Source: Liolophura sinensis | Lineage: Eukaryota > Mollusca > Polyplacophora > Chitonida > Chitonidae | NCBI RefSeq assembly: GCF_032854445.1 | Contig: NC_088303.1 | Span: 3,789,501-3,853,500, forward strand | DNA: 64,000 bases | Direction: 5' to 3' | In this document: in pieces, positions 1 through 11,572 of the stretch | Position numbering within the stretch: the first letter of the stretch is position 1 | How the letters are laid out: each line of letters opens with the position of its first letter | The notes under the pieces: generated by a model | Seen by the model: the letters and a program-made list of their open reading frames with translations, nothing else | Told to the model about the DNA's origin: nothing | Databases searched by the model: none | Translations under genes and position numbers: made by a program

Positions 1-1123
1 CTCTGTGATGGGTGAGTAAGCTCCCATGACACCGACTTTGTGATGGGTGAGTAAGCTCTCATGACACCGACTCTGTGATGGGTGAGAAAGCTCCCATGAC
101 ACCGACTCTGTGATGGGTGAGTAAGCTCTCATGACACCGACTCTGTGATGGGTGAGTAAGCTCCCATGACACCAATTCTGTGATGGGTGAGTAAGCTCTC
201 ATGACACCGACTCTGTGATGGATGAGTAAGCTCTCATGACACCAACTCTGTGATGGGTAAGTAAGCTCCCATGACACCGACTCTGTGATGGATGAGTAAG
301 CTGTCATGACACCGACTCTGTGATGGGTGAGTAAGCTCCCATGACACCGACTCTGTGATGGGTGAGTAAGCTCTCATGACACCGACTCTGTGATGGGTGA
401 GAAAGCTCCCATGACACCGACTCTGTGATGGGTGAGAAAGCTCCCATGACACCGACTCTGTGATGGGTGAGTAAGCTCTCATGACACCGACTCTGTGATG
501 GGTGAGTAAGCTCCCATGACACCAATTCTGTGATGGGTGAGTAAGCTCTCATGACACCGACTCTGTGATGGATGAGTAAGCTGTCATGACACCAACTCTG
601 TGATGGGTAAGTAAGCTCCCATGACACCGACTCTGTGATGGGTGAGTAAGCTCTCATGACACCGACTCTGTGATGGGTGAGAAAGCTCCCATGACACCGA
701 CTCTGTGATGGGTGAGAAAGCTCCCATGACACCGACTCTGTGATGGGTGAGTAAGCTCTCATGACACCGACTCTGTGATGGGTGAGTAAGCTCCCATGAC
801 ACCAATTCTGTGATGGGTGAGTAAGCTCTCATGACACCGACTCTGTGATGGATGAGTAAGCTCTCATGACACCGACTCTGTGATGGATGAGTAAGCTGTC
901 ATGACACCAACTCTGTGATGGGTAAGTAAGCTCCCATGACACCGACTCTGTGATGGGTGAGTAAGCTCCCATGACACCGACTCTGTGATGGGTGAGTAAG
1001 CTCTCATGACACCGACTCTGTGATGGGTGAGTAAGCTCTCATGACACCGACTCTGTGATGGGTGAGTAAGCTCTCATGACACCGACTCTGTGATGGGCGA
1101 GTAAGCTCCCATGACAGCGATTC
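1..1123. repeat. 35-bp minisatellite, about 32 units
   Basis: Head-to-tail units of 35 bp with core CTCTGTGATGGGTGAGTAAG. They differ by point changes only (CTCCC/CTCTC/CTGTC, GAC/AAC, GGTGAG/GATGAG). The array is cut by the left edge of the window. Groups of variants recur in the same order about every 350-420 bp, which suggests larger blocks have also been duplicated. Because 35 is not a multiple of 3, three units make a 35-residue open period; the long minus-strand frames seen here come from that and not from a gene. Confidence 0.97.
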
Positions 1124-1480
1124 TGCTTAGATCTACACTAAATGTAAAACAGTATGTATATTAAACTTAGTCTAGATTTTCTGTAGCATGGAGCAAGTCC
1201 ACGTATGTAAGACCTTTCTGCAAAGTGAAATGTGAATTTTGTATTCTTCTATATTTGTTAACGCAGTGTGAATAGTACACATAACAGTAGCAAAATTAAA
1301 CAAGTGAAACTTTTGGTTACTGTATTGGTTCACAGTGCTAAGAGTTGCCATGTACTGAATTACCATTTGACGTGGCGTGCATGTAAGTATAAAGAATGCC
1401 ATTATTTGTCACTTTAAGATGATGTAAGGTACCTACACTGTTTAAGCCCTGGTCATTTTTTGTTCTCGCGGTTTCTTCAG
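1124..1480. other. unique spacer, nothing recognised
   Basis: AT-rich sequence between the 35-bp array and the exon at 1481. I see no coding or repeat signal except the pyrimidine-rich run ending in TTTCTTCAG that serves the next exon as acceptor. Confidence 0.5.
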
Positions 1481-1560
1481 GCAACATCCGGGCATTGAGG
1501 ACTCCTTTGGTAATAGGGAAAGGCGTCTTCGCCGATTTCTTTAAGGGACAGATTGACTAC
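1481..1560 (+). CDS. internal coding exon of an unrecognised gene
   Basis: An 80-nt block flanked by a good acceptor (GGTTTCTTCAG) and a good donor (TAC|GTGAGT). Only one frame is open: two bases completing a split codon, then 26 codons starting NIRALRTPLVIGKGVF and ending KGQIDY. It closes in phase 0, which matches the phase-0 start of the plus-strand terminal exon at 9581. The two may therefore be adjacent exons of one gene across an 8-kb intron full of satellites. Upstream exons would lie left of the window. I do not recognise the family. Splice signals and the single open frame are seen; joining the two exons is inference. Confidence 0.6.
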
Positions 1561-1766
1561 GTGAGTCACACCATATCGATAAACTTTATTTAATTCTTTT
1601 ACTATGAGGGTGCTGAGGGTCATTACTTTTTAAGCAGTTACATGAACAGTTAGAATAAAGCCCTAATTGTAGTAAATTGAGTAGTAAAAAGTAGTAAAAA
1701 GAGGATAAATTTCACTAATTACTTTTTACCGTTTTCTGTGTCGCTGCTCTAGTTTTACTAGCTATG

Positions 1767-1904
1767 CTATACAGGGTGTCCCATAAGTCGTGCGCCATCC
1801 AGGTTGAGGTTCAATGTTTGAACTACAGAGCGATGTGTTGCCCCATCTCTTCCAAACATAAAAATCAATGCAACTCTTTCTTGTACTGTTAGTGTGTTAG
1901 CCAT
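1767..1904 (-). pseudogene. relic N-terminus of a mariner/IS630-type transposase
   Basis: A 45-codon minus-strand frame starts MANTLTVQERVALIFMFGR and continues with GATHRSV, then reads into the element's inverted repeat and stops. The start resembles the N-terminal helix-turn-helix region of Tc1/mariner-superfamily transposases (LTVQERV type). The catalytic domain is wholly absent, so this is an internal-deletion derivative. The family call rests on remembered motif style and not on a search. Confidence 0.55.
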
Positions 1905-2007
1905 AATTAACTCTGAAAGAGAGAAAAAAAATTTAAATCAGTTTTAAATCTGAAACACAGAAAAAAAAATGAAAATTAGGATGGTGCACGACGTCTGGGA
2001 CACCCTG
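1772..2007. mobile_element. 236-bp mariner-type MITE with 29-bp inverted repeats
   Basis: The ends are CAGGGTGTCCCATAAGTCG at 1772 and its near-perfect inverse finishing at 2007. The inverted repeat is 29 bp with about 3 mismatches. A TA dinucleotide flanks each side (1770-1771 and 2008-2009), the target-site duplication expected of Tc1/mariner elements. The interior keeps the transposase N-terminus on the minus strand, which shows how this non-autonomous copy arose. Confidence 0.88.
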
Positions 2008-2196
2008 TAGTTTGGCATTTGAGGCTATATCCTCCAGTGAACAAAGATTTTGCTCTGTAGTCAGTCGTTACTTATAAAGGTTTTCCAATCAAATCAGTCA
2101 CAAAGTAGTTCATTATTGTGAAAAAAATAAATAAGGCTTTCAGTAGACTATACTGTTTCCAGCCCATTGCTCTAGAGAGGCTAATTCTGCCTATAC

Positions 2197-4395
2197 TGTT
2201 AGCTATACGTTATATGTTAGAGTGGAAGTGATCCATCTTTATTGTTAGCTACACGTTAGAGTGGTAGTGATCCATCTTTATTGTTAGCTATACGTTATAT
2301 GTTAGAGTGGCAGTGACCCATCTTTATTGTTAGCAACACGTTAGAGTGGTAGTGATACATCTTTATTGTTAGCTATACGTTATATGTTAGAGTGGCAGTG
2401 ATCCATCTTTATTGTTAGCTACACGTTAGAGTGGTAGTGATCCATCTTTATTGTTAGCTATACGTTAGAGTGGTAGTGATCCATCTTTATTGTTAGCTAT
2501 CCGTTAGAGTGGTAGTGATCCATCTTTATTGTTAGCTATACGTTAGAGTGGCAGTGATCCATCTTTATTGTTAGCTACACGTTAGAGTGGCAGTGATCCA
2601 TCTTTATTGTTAGCTACACGTTAGAGTGGTAGTGATCCATCTTTATTGTTAGCTATCCGTTAGAGTGGTAGTGATCCATCTTTATTGTTAGCTATACGTT
2701 AGAGTGGCAGTGATCCATCTTTATTGTTAGCTGTACGTTAAAGTGGTAGTGATCCATCTTTATTGTTAGCTACACGTTAGAGTGGTAGTGATCCATCTTT
2801 ATTGTTAGCTATCCGTTAGAGTGGTAGTGATCCATCTTTATTGTTAGCTATACGTTAGAGTGGAAGTGATCCATCTTTATTGTTAGCTATCCGTTAGAGT
2901 GGCAGTGATCCATCTTTATTGTTAGCTATACGTTAGAGTGGAAGTGATCCATCTTTATTGTTAGCTATACGTTAGAGTGGCAGTGATCCATCTTTATTGT
3001 TAGCTACACGTTAGAATGGCAGTGATCCATCTTTATTGTTAGCTACACGTTAGAGTGGCAGTGATCCATCTTTATTGTTAGCTATACGTTAGAGTGGTAG
3101 TGATCCATCTTTATTGTTAGCTACACGTTAGAGTGGCAGTGATCCATCTTTATTGTTAGCTATCCGTTAGAGTGGTAGTGATCCATCTTTATTGTTAGCT
3201 ATACGTTAGAGTGGCAGTGATCCATCTTTATTGTTAGCTACACGTTAGAGTGGCAGTGATTCATCTTTATTGTTAGCTATACGTTAGAGTGGCAGTGATC
3301 CATCTTTATTGTTAGCTACACGTTAGAGTGGCAGTGATCCATCTTTATTGTTAGCTACACGTTAGAGTGGCAGTGATTCATCTTTATTGTTAGCTATACG
3401 TTAGAGTGGCAGTGATCCATCTTTATTGTTAGATACACGTTAGAGTGGCAGTGATCCATCTTTATTGTTAGCTATACGTTATATGTTAGAGTGGCAGTGA
3501 TCCATCTTTTTTGTTAGCTATACGTTATATGTTAGAGTGGCAGTGATCCATCTTTATTGTTAGCTATACGTTAGAGTGGAAGTAATCCATCTTTATTGTT
3601 AGCTACACGTTATATGTTAGAGTGGTAGTGATCCATCTTTATTGTTAGCTACACGTTAGAGTGGCAGTGATCCATCTTTATTGTTAGCTACACGTTAGAG
3701 TGGCAGTGATCCATCTTTATTGTTAGCTACACGTTAGAGTGGCAGTGATTCATCTTTATTGTTAGCTATCCGTTAGAGTGGTAGTGATCCATCTTTATTG
3801 TTAGCTACACGTTAGAGTGGTAGTGATCCATCTTTATTGTTAGCAATACGTTAGAATGGCAGTGATCCATCTTTATTGTTAGCTACACGTTAGAGTGGCA
3901 GTGATCCATCTTTATTGTTAGCTATCCGTTAGAGTGGTAGTGATCCATCTTTATTGTTAGCTACACGTTAGAGTGGTAGTGATCCATCTTTATTGTTAGC
4001 AATACGTTAGAATGGCAGTGATCCATCTTTATTGTTAGCTATCCGTTAGAGTGGTAGTGATCCATCTTTATTGTTAGCTACACGTTAGAATGGCAGTGAT
4101 CCATCTTTATTGTTAGCTACACGTTAGAATGGCAGTGATCCATCTTTATTGTTAGCTATCCGTTAGAGTGGTAGTGATCCATCTTTATTGTTAGCTACAC
4201 GTTAGAATGGCAGTGATCCATCTTTATTGTTAGCTACACGTTAGAATGGCAGTGATCCATCTTTATTGTTAGCTACACGTTAGAGTCGCAGTGATCAATC
4301 TTTACTGTTAGCAATAAGTTAGAAGGGCAGTGATCCATCTTTATTGTTAGCTATTCGTTACATCTTAGAGTGGCAGTGATCCATCTTTATTGTTG
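2197..4395. repeat. 39-bp minisatellite, about 55 units
   Basis: The unit is 39 bp, core GTTAGCTACACGTTAGAGTG followed by GCAGTGATCCATCTTTATT. Some units near both ends are 48 bp, through an internal 9-bp duplication (ATACGTTATATGTTAGAG). Variant blocks recur in order, indicating multi-unit duplication. If 1481-1560 and 9581-9757 belong together, this is intronic. Confidence 0.97.
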
Positions 4396-5609
4396 CAATC
4401 ATTTTCATATTTTCAGATTCGGATTGCGAGATGTTCCCCGGTCTCGAACTCGAGGATTAACTGATTATTCTGTTTTCTGTTAGTGTATTTGCTGGTGTAC
4501 CTTCTCCAGAGCATACGTTGATCTGGACTTGTAAACCAATCTTGAACATATGTCCTGATCAGTCCCGGCGGCACCGCATGTAATTCTTCTGCTAGCTTTT
4601 TTGGGGACAAGATGAAAGGCTGCCATTGTATCTTCTTCTCATGTCCATTCGAAGCTAACTACCCCAGGTGCTAATTCTTCATTTATCAGATTTTCATCTT
4701 TTGTCTTCTATCCCAATTCTAAGATAAGACGACATAATGCTACAGAATTGTTCAGAGAATTTTTAATGACTTTGAAGTTTCATAATTCATACATATTATA
4801 ACGAAATTAAACCATTTGTGACTTTATATCACTGTTATCATAGAACAGTATCCCTACTCTCTTCATCATTTATAACTTTGTGCTCATATAAGTGGTGTAT
4901 ATTCAGTTGTAGGCCTGGGCCCACTTTTAATCAATATGGCAAATCAATTGTTCGAAACTTTTGTCGTAAATGACGTCGCCGTATGCTATAATAACTTATA
5001 GAGATGTTTTTTTTTTTTGCGAGACAGGTTACGAGATATTTGACTTACTAAGTTTTGTAAAACTGACTCCTGTCTCTGGACTATATTCCTTGTAAACTGA
5101 AATTTTTGGGTAAAGCGTTAATCATTAATGAAGTAAATAAATCAGTATTTCTAGAATGTTAACTTGTTTGTTTATTTATTTATTTGACTCATGTTTTACG
5201 TCCTATTCAAATGTTTATCTGTCAGGTTTCTAGCTGTATAGCTTATAAAATGTATGTATCTCTTGCATGGCCATATGTCAGATTGTCTGAGAGAGGCGCT
5301 TGGCGAGGCGGAAAGCGGAACGTTGCCGAGTAGTTTGAAGCGCGTTTCAATGCCTATTCCAACCCGGTCTTGAGTGGCCGTTTGCACAATCTAACGTTCA
5401 TTGAAGACCACTTGTTTTGCACTAATATAGTGTATATATCCTTTCATCATATATGAGAAAGTTGTCAGTAACCTGCCAAATGTCGGTGGTCGGTGGTTTA
5501 CACCGAGGAATCCAGCTATATCCACTCATAAAACTGACACAATGCACCACAGTATAAGTGAACCATTCTGGGTCAGAGAGTTAAGCAACAATCAAAATAA
5601 ATAAATAAA
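4396..5609. other. non-repetitive AT-rich spacer
   Basis: I see no gene I can support. A minus frame at 4413-4610 (65 codons) has ordinary composition but no recognised motif and no splice support. Around 5165-5220 a TTTA-rich stretch followed by TTTTACG looks like the 3' end of a decayed minus-strand SINE A. Confidence 0.4.
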
Positions 5610-7530
5610 TATTGTCAATAAAGGCTAACCCCAATGCATATCCCCCCAGTCGATAAGGGCTAACACCAACGCAAATCAACTCCCCTCTCAATAAGGGCTA
5701 ACGCCAACGCAAATCAATACTACCCTTAATAAGGACTAACGCCAATGCAAATCAACACCCCCTCAATTGGCACTAACGCCAATGAAAATCAACACTTGCC
5801 TGAATAAGGGCTTTAACGCCAATGCAAGTCAACACTCCCCTCAATAAGGACTAACACAAGCGCATATTAACACATCCCTCTATCAGGACTGACGCCAATG
5901 CAAGTCAACACCCCCTTTAATAAGGACTAACGCCAGCGCAAATCAACCTCCCCCCCCCCTCGAATAAGGGATAACGACAGTGCAAATCAACGCCTCCCTC
6001 AATAGGGACTAACGCCAATGCAAATCAACACGCCCTTTAATAAGGGCTAACGCCAATGCAAATCAACACTTGCCTCAATAAAGGCTAACGCCAATGCAAA
6101 TCAACACTCCCCTCAATGAGGATTAACGCAAGCGCACATTAACACCTCCCTCAATAAGGACTAACGCCAGCGCAAATCAACACCCCCCTCAATAAGGGAT
6201 AACGCCAATGCAAATCAACGCCTCCCTCAATAGGGACTAACTCCAATGCAAATCAACACCCCCTTTAATAAGGGCTAACGCCAATGCAAATCAACACTCC
6301 CGTCAGTAAGGACTAACGCAAGCGTACATTAACACCTGCCTCAATAAGGACTAACGCTCATGCTAGCTTCCTCTCCGGCCGTACGTGGGAAGGTCTGTCA
6401 GCTACCTGCGGATGGTTGTGGGTTTCCCCCGGGCTCTGCCCGGTTTCCTCCCACCGTAATGCTGGTCGCCGTCGTATAAGTGAAATTTTCTTGAGTATTG
6501 CGTAAAACACCAGTCAAATAAATAAATAAAGACTAACGCCAATGCAAATCAACACTCCCCTCAATAAGGACTAACGCCAATGCAAATCAACACCCCCTCA
6601 ATTAGGACTATCGCCAATGCAAATCAACAACTCCCTCAATAACGGCTAACGCCAACGGAAATCAACATTCTCCTCAGTAAAGAATGACGCCAACGCAAAT
6701 CAACACCTCCTTAATAAGGACTAAAGACAATGCAGATCAACACCCCGCCCAATAAGGGCTAACGCCAATGCAAATCAACACCCCCCTCAATAAGGACTAA
6801 CGGAAGCGCACAAAAACACCTCCATCAATAAGGACTGACGCCAATGTAAATCAAAACTCCGTCAATCAGGACTAACGACAATACAAGTCAACACACCCCT
6901 CAATAAGGACTAACGTAAATGCAAATTAACACCCCACCCAATTGGGGCTAACGCCAACGCAAATCAACACTCCCCTCAATAAGGACTAATGGAAGCGCAC
7001 ATAAACACGTCCATCAATAAGGACTGACGCCAATGTAAATCAACACTCCCCTCAATAAGGACTTATGGAAGCGCACATAAACACCTCCATCAATACGGAC
7101 TGACGCCAATGTAAATCAACACTCCCCTCAATAAGGACTTATGGAAGCGCACATAAACACCTCCATCAATACGGACTGACGCCAATGTAAATCAACACTC
7201 CCCTCAATAAGGACTAATGGAAGCGCACATAAACACGTCCATCAATAAGGACTGACGCCAATGTAAATCAACACTCCCCTCAATAAGGACTAATGGAAGC
7301 GCACATAAACACCTCCATCAATAAGGACTGACGCCAATGTAAATCAACACTCCCCTCAATAAGGACTTATGGAAGCGCACATAAACACCTCCATCAATAC
7401 GGACTGACGCCAATGTAAATCAACACTCCCCTCAATAAGGACTAATGGAAGCGCACATAAACACGTCCATCAATAAGGACTGACGCCAATGTAAATCAAC
7501 ACTCCCCTCAATAACGGCTAACGTCAATGC
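5610..7530. repeat. ~37-bp satellite, maturing to a 76-bp dimer
   Basis: Degenerate units built on AATAAGGACTAACGCCAATG then CAAATCAACACCCCCCTC. From about 6975 to 7510 the array becomes very regular, with a 76-bp dimer (ACTAATGGAAGCGCACATAA half and GACTGACGCCAATGTAAATC half). The divergent left and homogeneous right parts show the younger amplification is on the right. A truncated SINE interrupts it at 6358-6530. Confidence 0.95.
6358..6530 (+). mobile_element. SINE A, 5'-truncated, inside the satellite
   Basis: Carries the core and 3' end of the tRNA-headed SINE seen complete at 14735-15004 (TTCCTCTCCGGCCGTACGTG ... GTAAAACACCAGTC, then AAATAAATAAA) but lacks the tRNA-like head. Flanked by GACTAACGC on both sides (6349-6357, 6531-6539), consistent with a target-site duplication, although the host is itself repetitive. 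Confidence 0.9.
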
Positions 7531-7581
7531 ATCATCAGAGAAACAAGGAGATGTATTTACGTTTGAAGTTTCCGGGATTAT

Positions 7582-7850
7582 TGTAACCACTTGGTTGTCA
7601 TACAGAAATGACTAGTGTTGACAAGGGAACACTGTAACCACTTGGTTGTCATACAAAAATGACTAGTGTTGACAATGGAGCACTGTAACCACTCTGCTGT
7701 CATACAGCAATGACTAGTGTTGACAAGGGAGCATTGTATCCACTCTGCTGTCATACAGCAATGACTAGTGTTGACAATGGAGCATTGTAACTACTTTGCT
7801 ATCATACAGAAACGATTACTGGGGACAAGGAAGCATTGTAACCACTCGAT
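7582..7850. repeat. 51-bp tandem repeat, about 5-6 units
   Basis: Units begin TGTAACCACTTGGTTGTCAT and continue ACAGAAATGACTAGTGTTGA; starts fall at 7582, 7633, 7684, 7735 and 7786, with a degenerate last unit. It follows the 76-bp satellite after about 50 bp of unique sequence. Confidence 0.9.
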
Positions 7851-8129
7851 CACCAAACAGCAGTGAAAAGGGAACAGGCAAAAGTTAAAAGCGTTTTCGT
7901 AAGGCTATACCTTTTAGGTTGTTTAAAAAAAACATCAGCCCTTTTTTGGAATTTCAAAATTGCGGCGACTTCTTCCACAAATGGTAAAACATTGTAACTT
8001 AAAATTGGGCTTACATTACTTTTAAAGATTTTCAAATTTTGTAACAAATTTGGGAAAAGCATTGTTTATAACTGCTCTGACAAATGTACAATACGTCACA
8101 ATGTTAACACACTGAAGAGACAGACTTAA

Positions 8130-8790
8130 AGGTTAAGTCCACATAGTGGACGGACGTAAATGGAGATAATGTATGTACTAGTAGTAGATGAACGTAAAGT
8201 GGGTTAACATATGTACAGGTAGCGGGAGGACGTAAAGGGAGGGGGGGAGCTTAATGTATGTACTGGTAGTGGATGGACTTAAAGAGAGTTAGTGTATGTG
8301 CAGGTAGTGGATGGACGTAAAGGGAGATAATATACGCAAAGCTAGTGGGAGGACGTAATGGGGGTTAATGTATGTACAGGTAGTGGATGGAGGTAAAGTG
8401 AGTTAATATATGTACAGGTAGGGGATGGAGGTAAAGGGCGTTAATGTATGTGCAGGTAGTGGATGGGCGGAAAAAGAATTAATGTGTGTGAGGTAGTGGA
8501 AGGACGTAAAGGAGGTTAATGTATGTACAGGTAGTGGATGGAGGTAAAGTGGGTTAATATATGTACACGTAGTGGGATGACATAAAGGAGTTAATGTACA
8601 GGTTATGGGAGGATGTAAAGGGGGTTTATGTATGTACAGGTAGTGGATGGAGGTAAAGTGGGTTAATATATGTACACGTAGTGGGATGACGTAAAGGAGT
8701 TAATGTACAGGTTATGGGAGGATGTAAAGGGGGTTTATGTATGTACAGGTAGTGGATGGAGGTAAAGTGGGTTAATGTAAAGTGGGTTCA
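8130..8790. repeat. ~38-bp degenerate minisatellite
   Basis: Imperfect units of GTTAATGTATGTACAGGTAG followed by TGGATGGAGGTAAAGTGG. Spacing varies, and the most uniform copies are on the right (about 8520-8780), where a block of several units is itself duplicated. Confidence 0.9.
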
Positions 8791-9580
8791 TATTTAGATA
8801 TATGAAATTTTATTAGATGTTTTATGCGGCATTCGCGAGTTCTCTCTTGATACGAAGGTGTGATAAGTGTACGGGATGTTGGTGAGAGATGACAACTCCT
8901 TCTTGCCTATGTGAAAGTGGAACAAATTTATAGGCCTAGTGACAGTGTTGTTTATTGTATAGTAATTTGTTTTACATTCAAGTTACATTTGATAAATGCA
9001 TAGACGCTATCGATCCAGCCAGTGCGCATTGCAATAACGTTTATAGTTTTGCAATGTAAACCATTTAGCGCGGGTGAGCGGCGTTGGTCTGTGGTTTAAG
9101 TTCACATGAGCATATCGACCCTGTAACTCGGTCAGACTAACACGTAAACTGGGGTAATAGTTCATCACACTGATTATACCGCAATCAGACGAAATTCTAG
9201 CCACACGGCCGGGAGGTTGAGGTGGGGGGGGGGGAGTAGGGGCGTGAGTTGAGTTGTCATCTTGTGAACAGAATATCACTAACCTATATACACTTAATTA
9301 AACCTATGTTGTAATACATGTACTTAAATATGTCCCTAAACTGCGTTGGATTTTAACCTAGATTGTGATCAGATAGACTACTAGTCTAAGGTTTTCATTT
9401 AGTAGACCTACATGCCTAAGATTGTTTTTTAACTAGTAGGCCTACAAATCTAAGTTTTTTTTTAAATAGTCGAGCGACATGGTCAACTGCAATCTTTCAT
9501 CGCGCAGAAGAACTCAATCATTTATTTTGATTTTTATTCAAAAATATAGTGTCTAGAGTCTTTTTTTTTTTAATTTTCAG
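8791..9580. other. gene-free spacer
   Basis: No coding or repeat signal that I can support, apart from a G/C homopolymer stretch near 9220-9235 and the long T run leading to the acceptor at 9580. The minus frame at 9007-9279 has a proline run produced by that G tract and looks fortuitous. Confidence 0.4.
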
Positions 9581-9757
9581 AGAATCCCCAACCACAGGCT
9601 ATTGTGTGGAAAAGAAGGCCATCTGAACACCGTTCATTTCTCACAGGATTTTAGGAGATGTGGAGTTCAGGTTCATTTCAAACCTGAGAAATTGAAGCTG
9701 TCTTGGCTTGATAGAGAGGACAACCTAGTGATGCATTTACATTATTTTAGATTCTAA
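9581..9757 (+). CDS. terminal coding exon of an unrecognised gene
   Basis: A strong acceptor (ten Ts, then TAATTTTCAG) opens directly into 58 in-frame codons, RIPNHRLLCGKEGHLNTVHF onward to HLHYFRF, and TAA. The composition is protein-like (CGKEGH, DFRRCGVQVHFK, SWLDRED), and the exon starts in phase 0. An AATAAA lies about 120 bp downstream. Phase and strand fit the exon at 1481-1560. The combined C-terminal segment would be about 84 residues ending in a basic, aromatic tail. I cannot name the family and give no function. Open frame and signals are seen; the link to 1481-1560 is inferred. Confidence 0.6.
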   Translation, partial: RIPNHRLLCGKEGHLNTVHFSQDFRRCGVQVHFKPEKLKLSWLDREDNLVMHLHYFRF

Positions 9758-9879
9758 AATTTCATATATTTTACAAAAATATTTAGATTTCTATCTCATG
9801 TTATTTTCACATAATGAATCTGCACAGTATATAAATTGATGAAAAACCTTTTTCTATATCACTTCACATGCTAGGGAGT

Positions 9880-9885
9880 AATAAA
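9880..9885 (+). other. candidate poly(A) signal AATAAA
   Basis: AATAAA 123 bp after the stop of the terminal exon at 9581-9757, followed by a T/G-rich stretch (TTGTTGTTTTCAGTG). Confidence 0.45.
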
Positions 9886-10369
9886 TTGTTGTTTTCAGTG
9901 CTCCATAATCCTTGTTTTGCTGTCTACTTTATCATCTGAAGGAGTTCCTGTAGATATGTTATCGAGCTGAAATATCTAGTATTTAAGGACTTGGCTGTGT
10001 TATTACTTCATTGTACTCAGGTATATGATATCAAACTATGTTGATTGAATGATTTCGAATGACAGACTGCCTTGCTTGTGCAAGAAAACATTTCTTTTTG
10101 AATGATGAAGACATATAGTACAAATAATGGTATGTACAAACAATGGTCTACAACTAAAAGCATGAACGAGTGAATATAAATATATGGACAGTAATTGAAA
10201 AATGTGCGAACTTCATGTACAATTCACATACATTACACACACGTGCCACGTACGTAACACATACATAACACGTATGTATGTTACAAGCGATTCTCATCAA
10301 ACATACGTGACACATTTGTAACATAACCTGCATCTGATGATAGGTTAGAAATTCATGTGACACGTGAAC

Positions 10370-10490
10370 TCACACGCACATATTTCATGTGGCACATATG
10401 TGAACTCATACGTGTATATTTCATGTGACACGTATGTGAACTCACACGTGTGTATTTCATGTGGCACATGTAATTCACATGCTTGCAATT
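10370..10490. repeat. 36-bp tandem repeat, about 3 units
   Basis: TATTTCATGTGACACGTATG recurs at 10381, 10417 and 10453. Related ACACGT/CATACG-rich sequence extends left to about 10200 in degraded form. Because 36 is a multiple of 3, both strands show repetitive open frames (e.g. 10345-10554 minus), which I do not treat as genes. Confidence 0.8.
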
Positions 10491-10550
10491 TTTGCCTGTG
10501 TATACCACACAGATTTGTTGGGCTAAGGTTCATACAGTTCCGAAGCCCAC

Positions 10551-10670
10551 ACATTTATTTATTTATTTATTTATTTAACTTTCTACCTTCATTTCGCACT
10601 CAAAGCTGTATCACTCTTACGATTTTGCATGGGTACATGGGCAGAGGGAATCGGACAGAGCCCGGATGTA
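10551..10670 (-). mobile_element. decayed SINE A remnant
   Basis: (TTTA)n followed by CGCACTCAA and later GGGCAGAGGG...GGACAGAGCCCGG, matching in order the inverted 3' half of SINE A. Heavily diverged. Confidence 0.55.
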
Positions 10671-11572
10671 CCCACCTCACCTCGCCAGGTAAATACCGGA
10701 ACTTTCCTAACTTTCTGATTTAAAACTTCAGCTGACATATAAAACAAACGCCCTGTTGAGAATAAGCCACAAAAGAAATTAATGATGTTGCTGTGGCAAC
10801 GTGATACAAAACCATACATCGCGCAGTCTCTGTAATTGTCGCGCAATATCAGAATTAGTAAAAAGCGCATGGAAATGGACACCTGAACTAGAGCATTTAC
10901 ACACACCCACAGGTCTACTTTATTTAGATGCGAGAATGATATGTATTAGCGGTAGGCAATGAACTATATATGAGTTATATATATTAAATAAATGAATAGC
11001 CTTCAATAATCAGCTTGGCCTAGTTTTGCTGTAGAAGAAGCGTTGGGTGTAATATAGGGTCACGATATAGGTCAGTGCTTTATAGAGCCGAGTTGAAACC
11101 AGCGGAGCGAGCCGTCAGGTCACGTCGCTTCACAAAACTACATTACTTTATTCTGATTCTATACCGGTATAAGCAGGCTACATGTGGACACAAGCCACCC
11201 CGTTTGTCAAGCAGGCTGGGTTAAGACTACATGGTCATATCATAGTGCGATATTAAGGAACTGACGGAAATAGCATTCAGGGTTGTACCCAGTAATGTCT
11301 TGGTGTAACACAAGTGCCGCTCTGGGAGACGTGACCAGATAACGTGTTGTGTTTGTGAAGGAATTACAGATCGAGAGCGGAACAGCCCAAGGTCATTCTG
11401 GGTTACGATACAAGACTAATGTCACAGGCCCACATTTACGTCAGTTAAAAAGTTCAGCTTCAGAAGAGCGTCAACGTCCGGATGACAGCTGGGTATAGCG
11501 TACAACAGCTGGACTTTAAGGGATTTGTGCATCGAGTATTAAACTGAAAGCCATAAAAAGATTCAACAGGAA
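10671..11572. other. upstream region of the P450 gene
   Basis: No coding exon recognised. The first ATG of the P450 is at 11573. A weak TATA-like CATAAAAAG lies at about 11552-11560, too near the ATG to be a convincing promoter unless the leader is very short. I name no regulatory site with confidence. Confidence 0.35.

Noticed and set aside
1-1123. Long repetitive open frames on the minus strand (up to 152 codons)
   Set aside because: They are a by-product of a 35-bp unit read in rotating frames; there is no start context, splice signal or non-repetitive coding part.
4413-4610. 65-codon minus-strand frame with protein-like composition
   Set aside because: No motif, no splice signals tied to it, and it starts at the edge of a satellite; not enough support.
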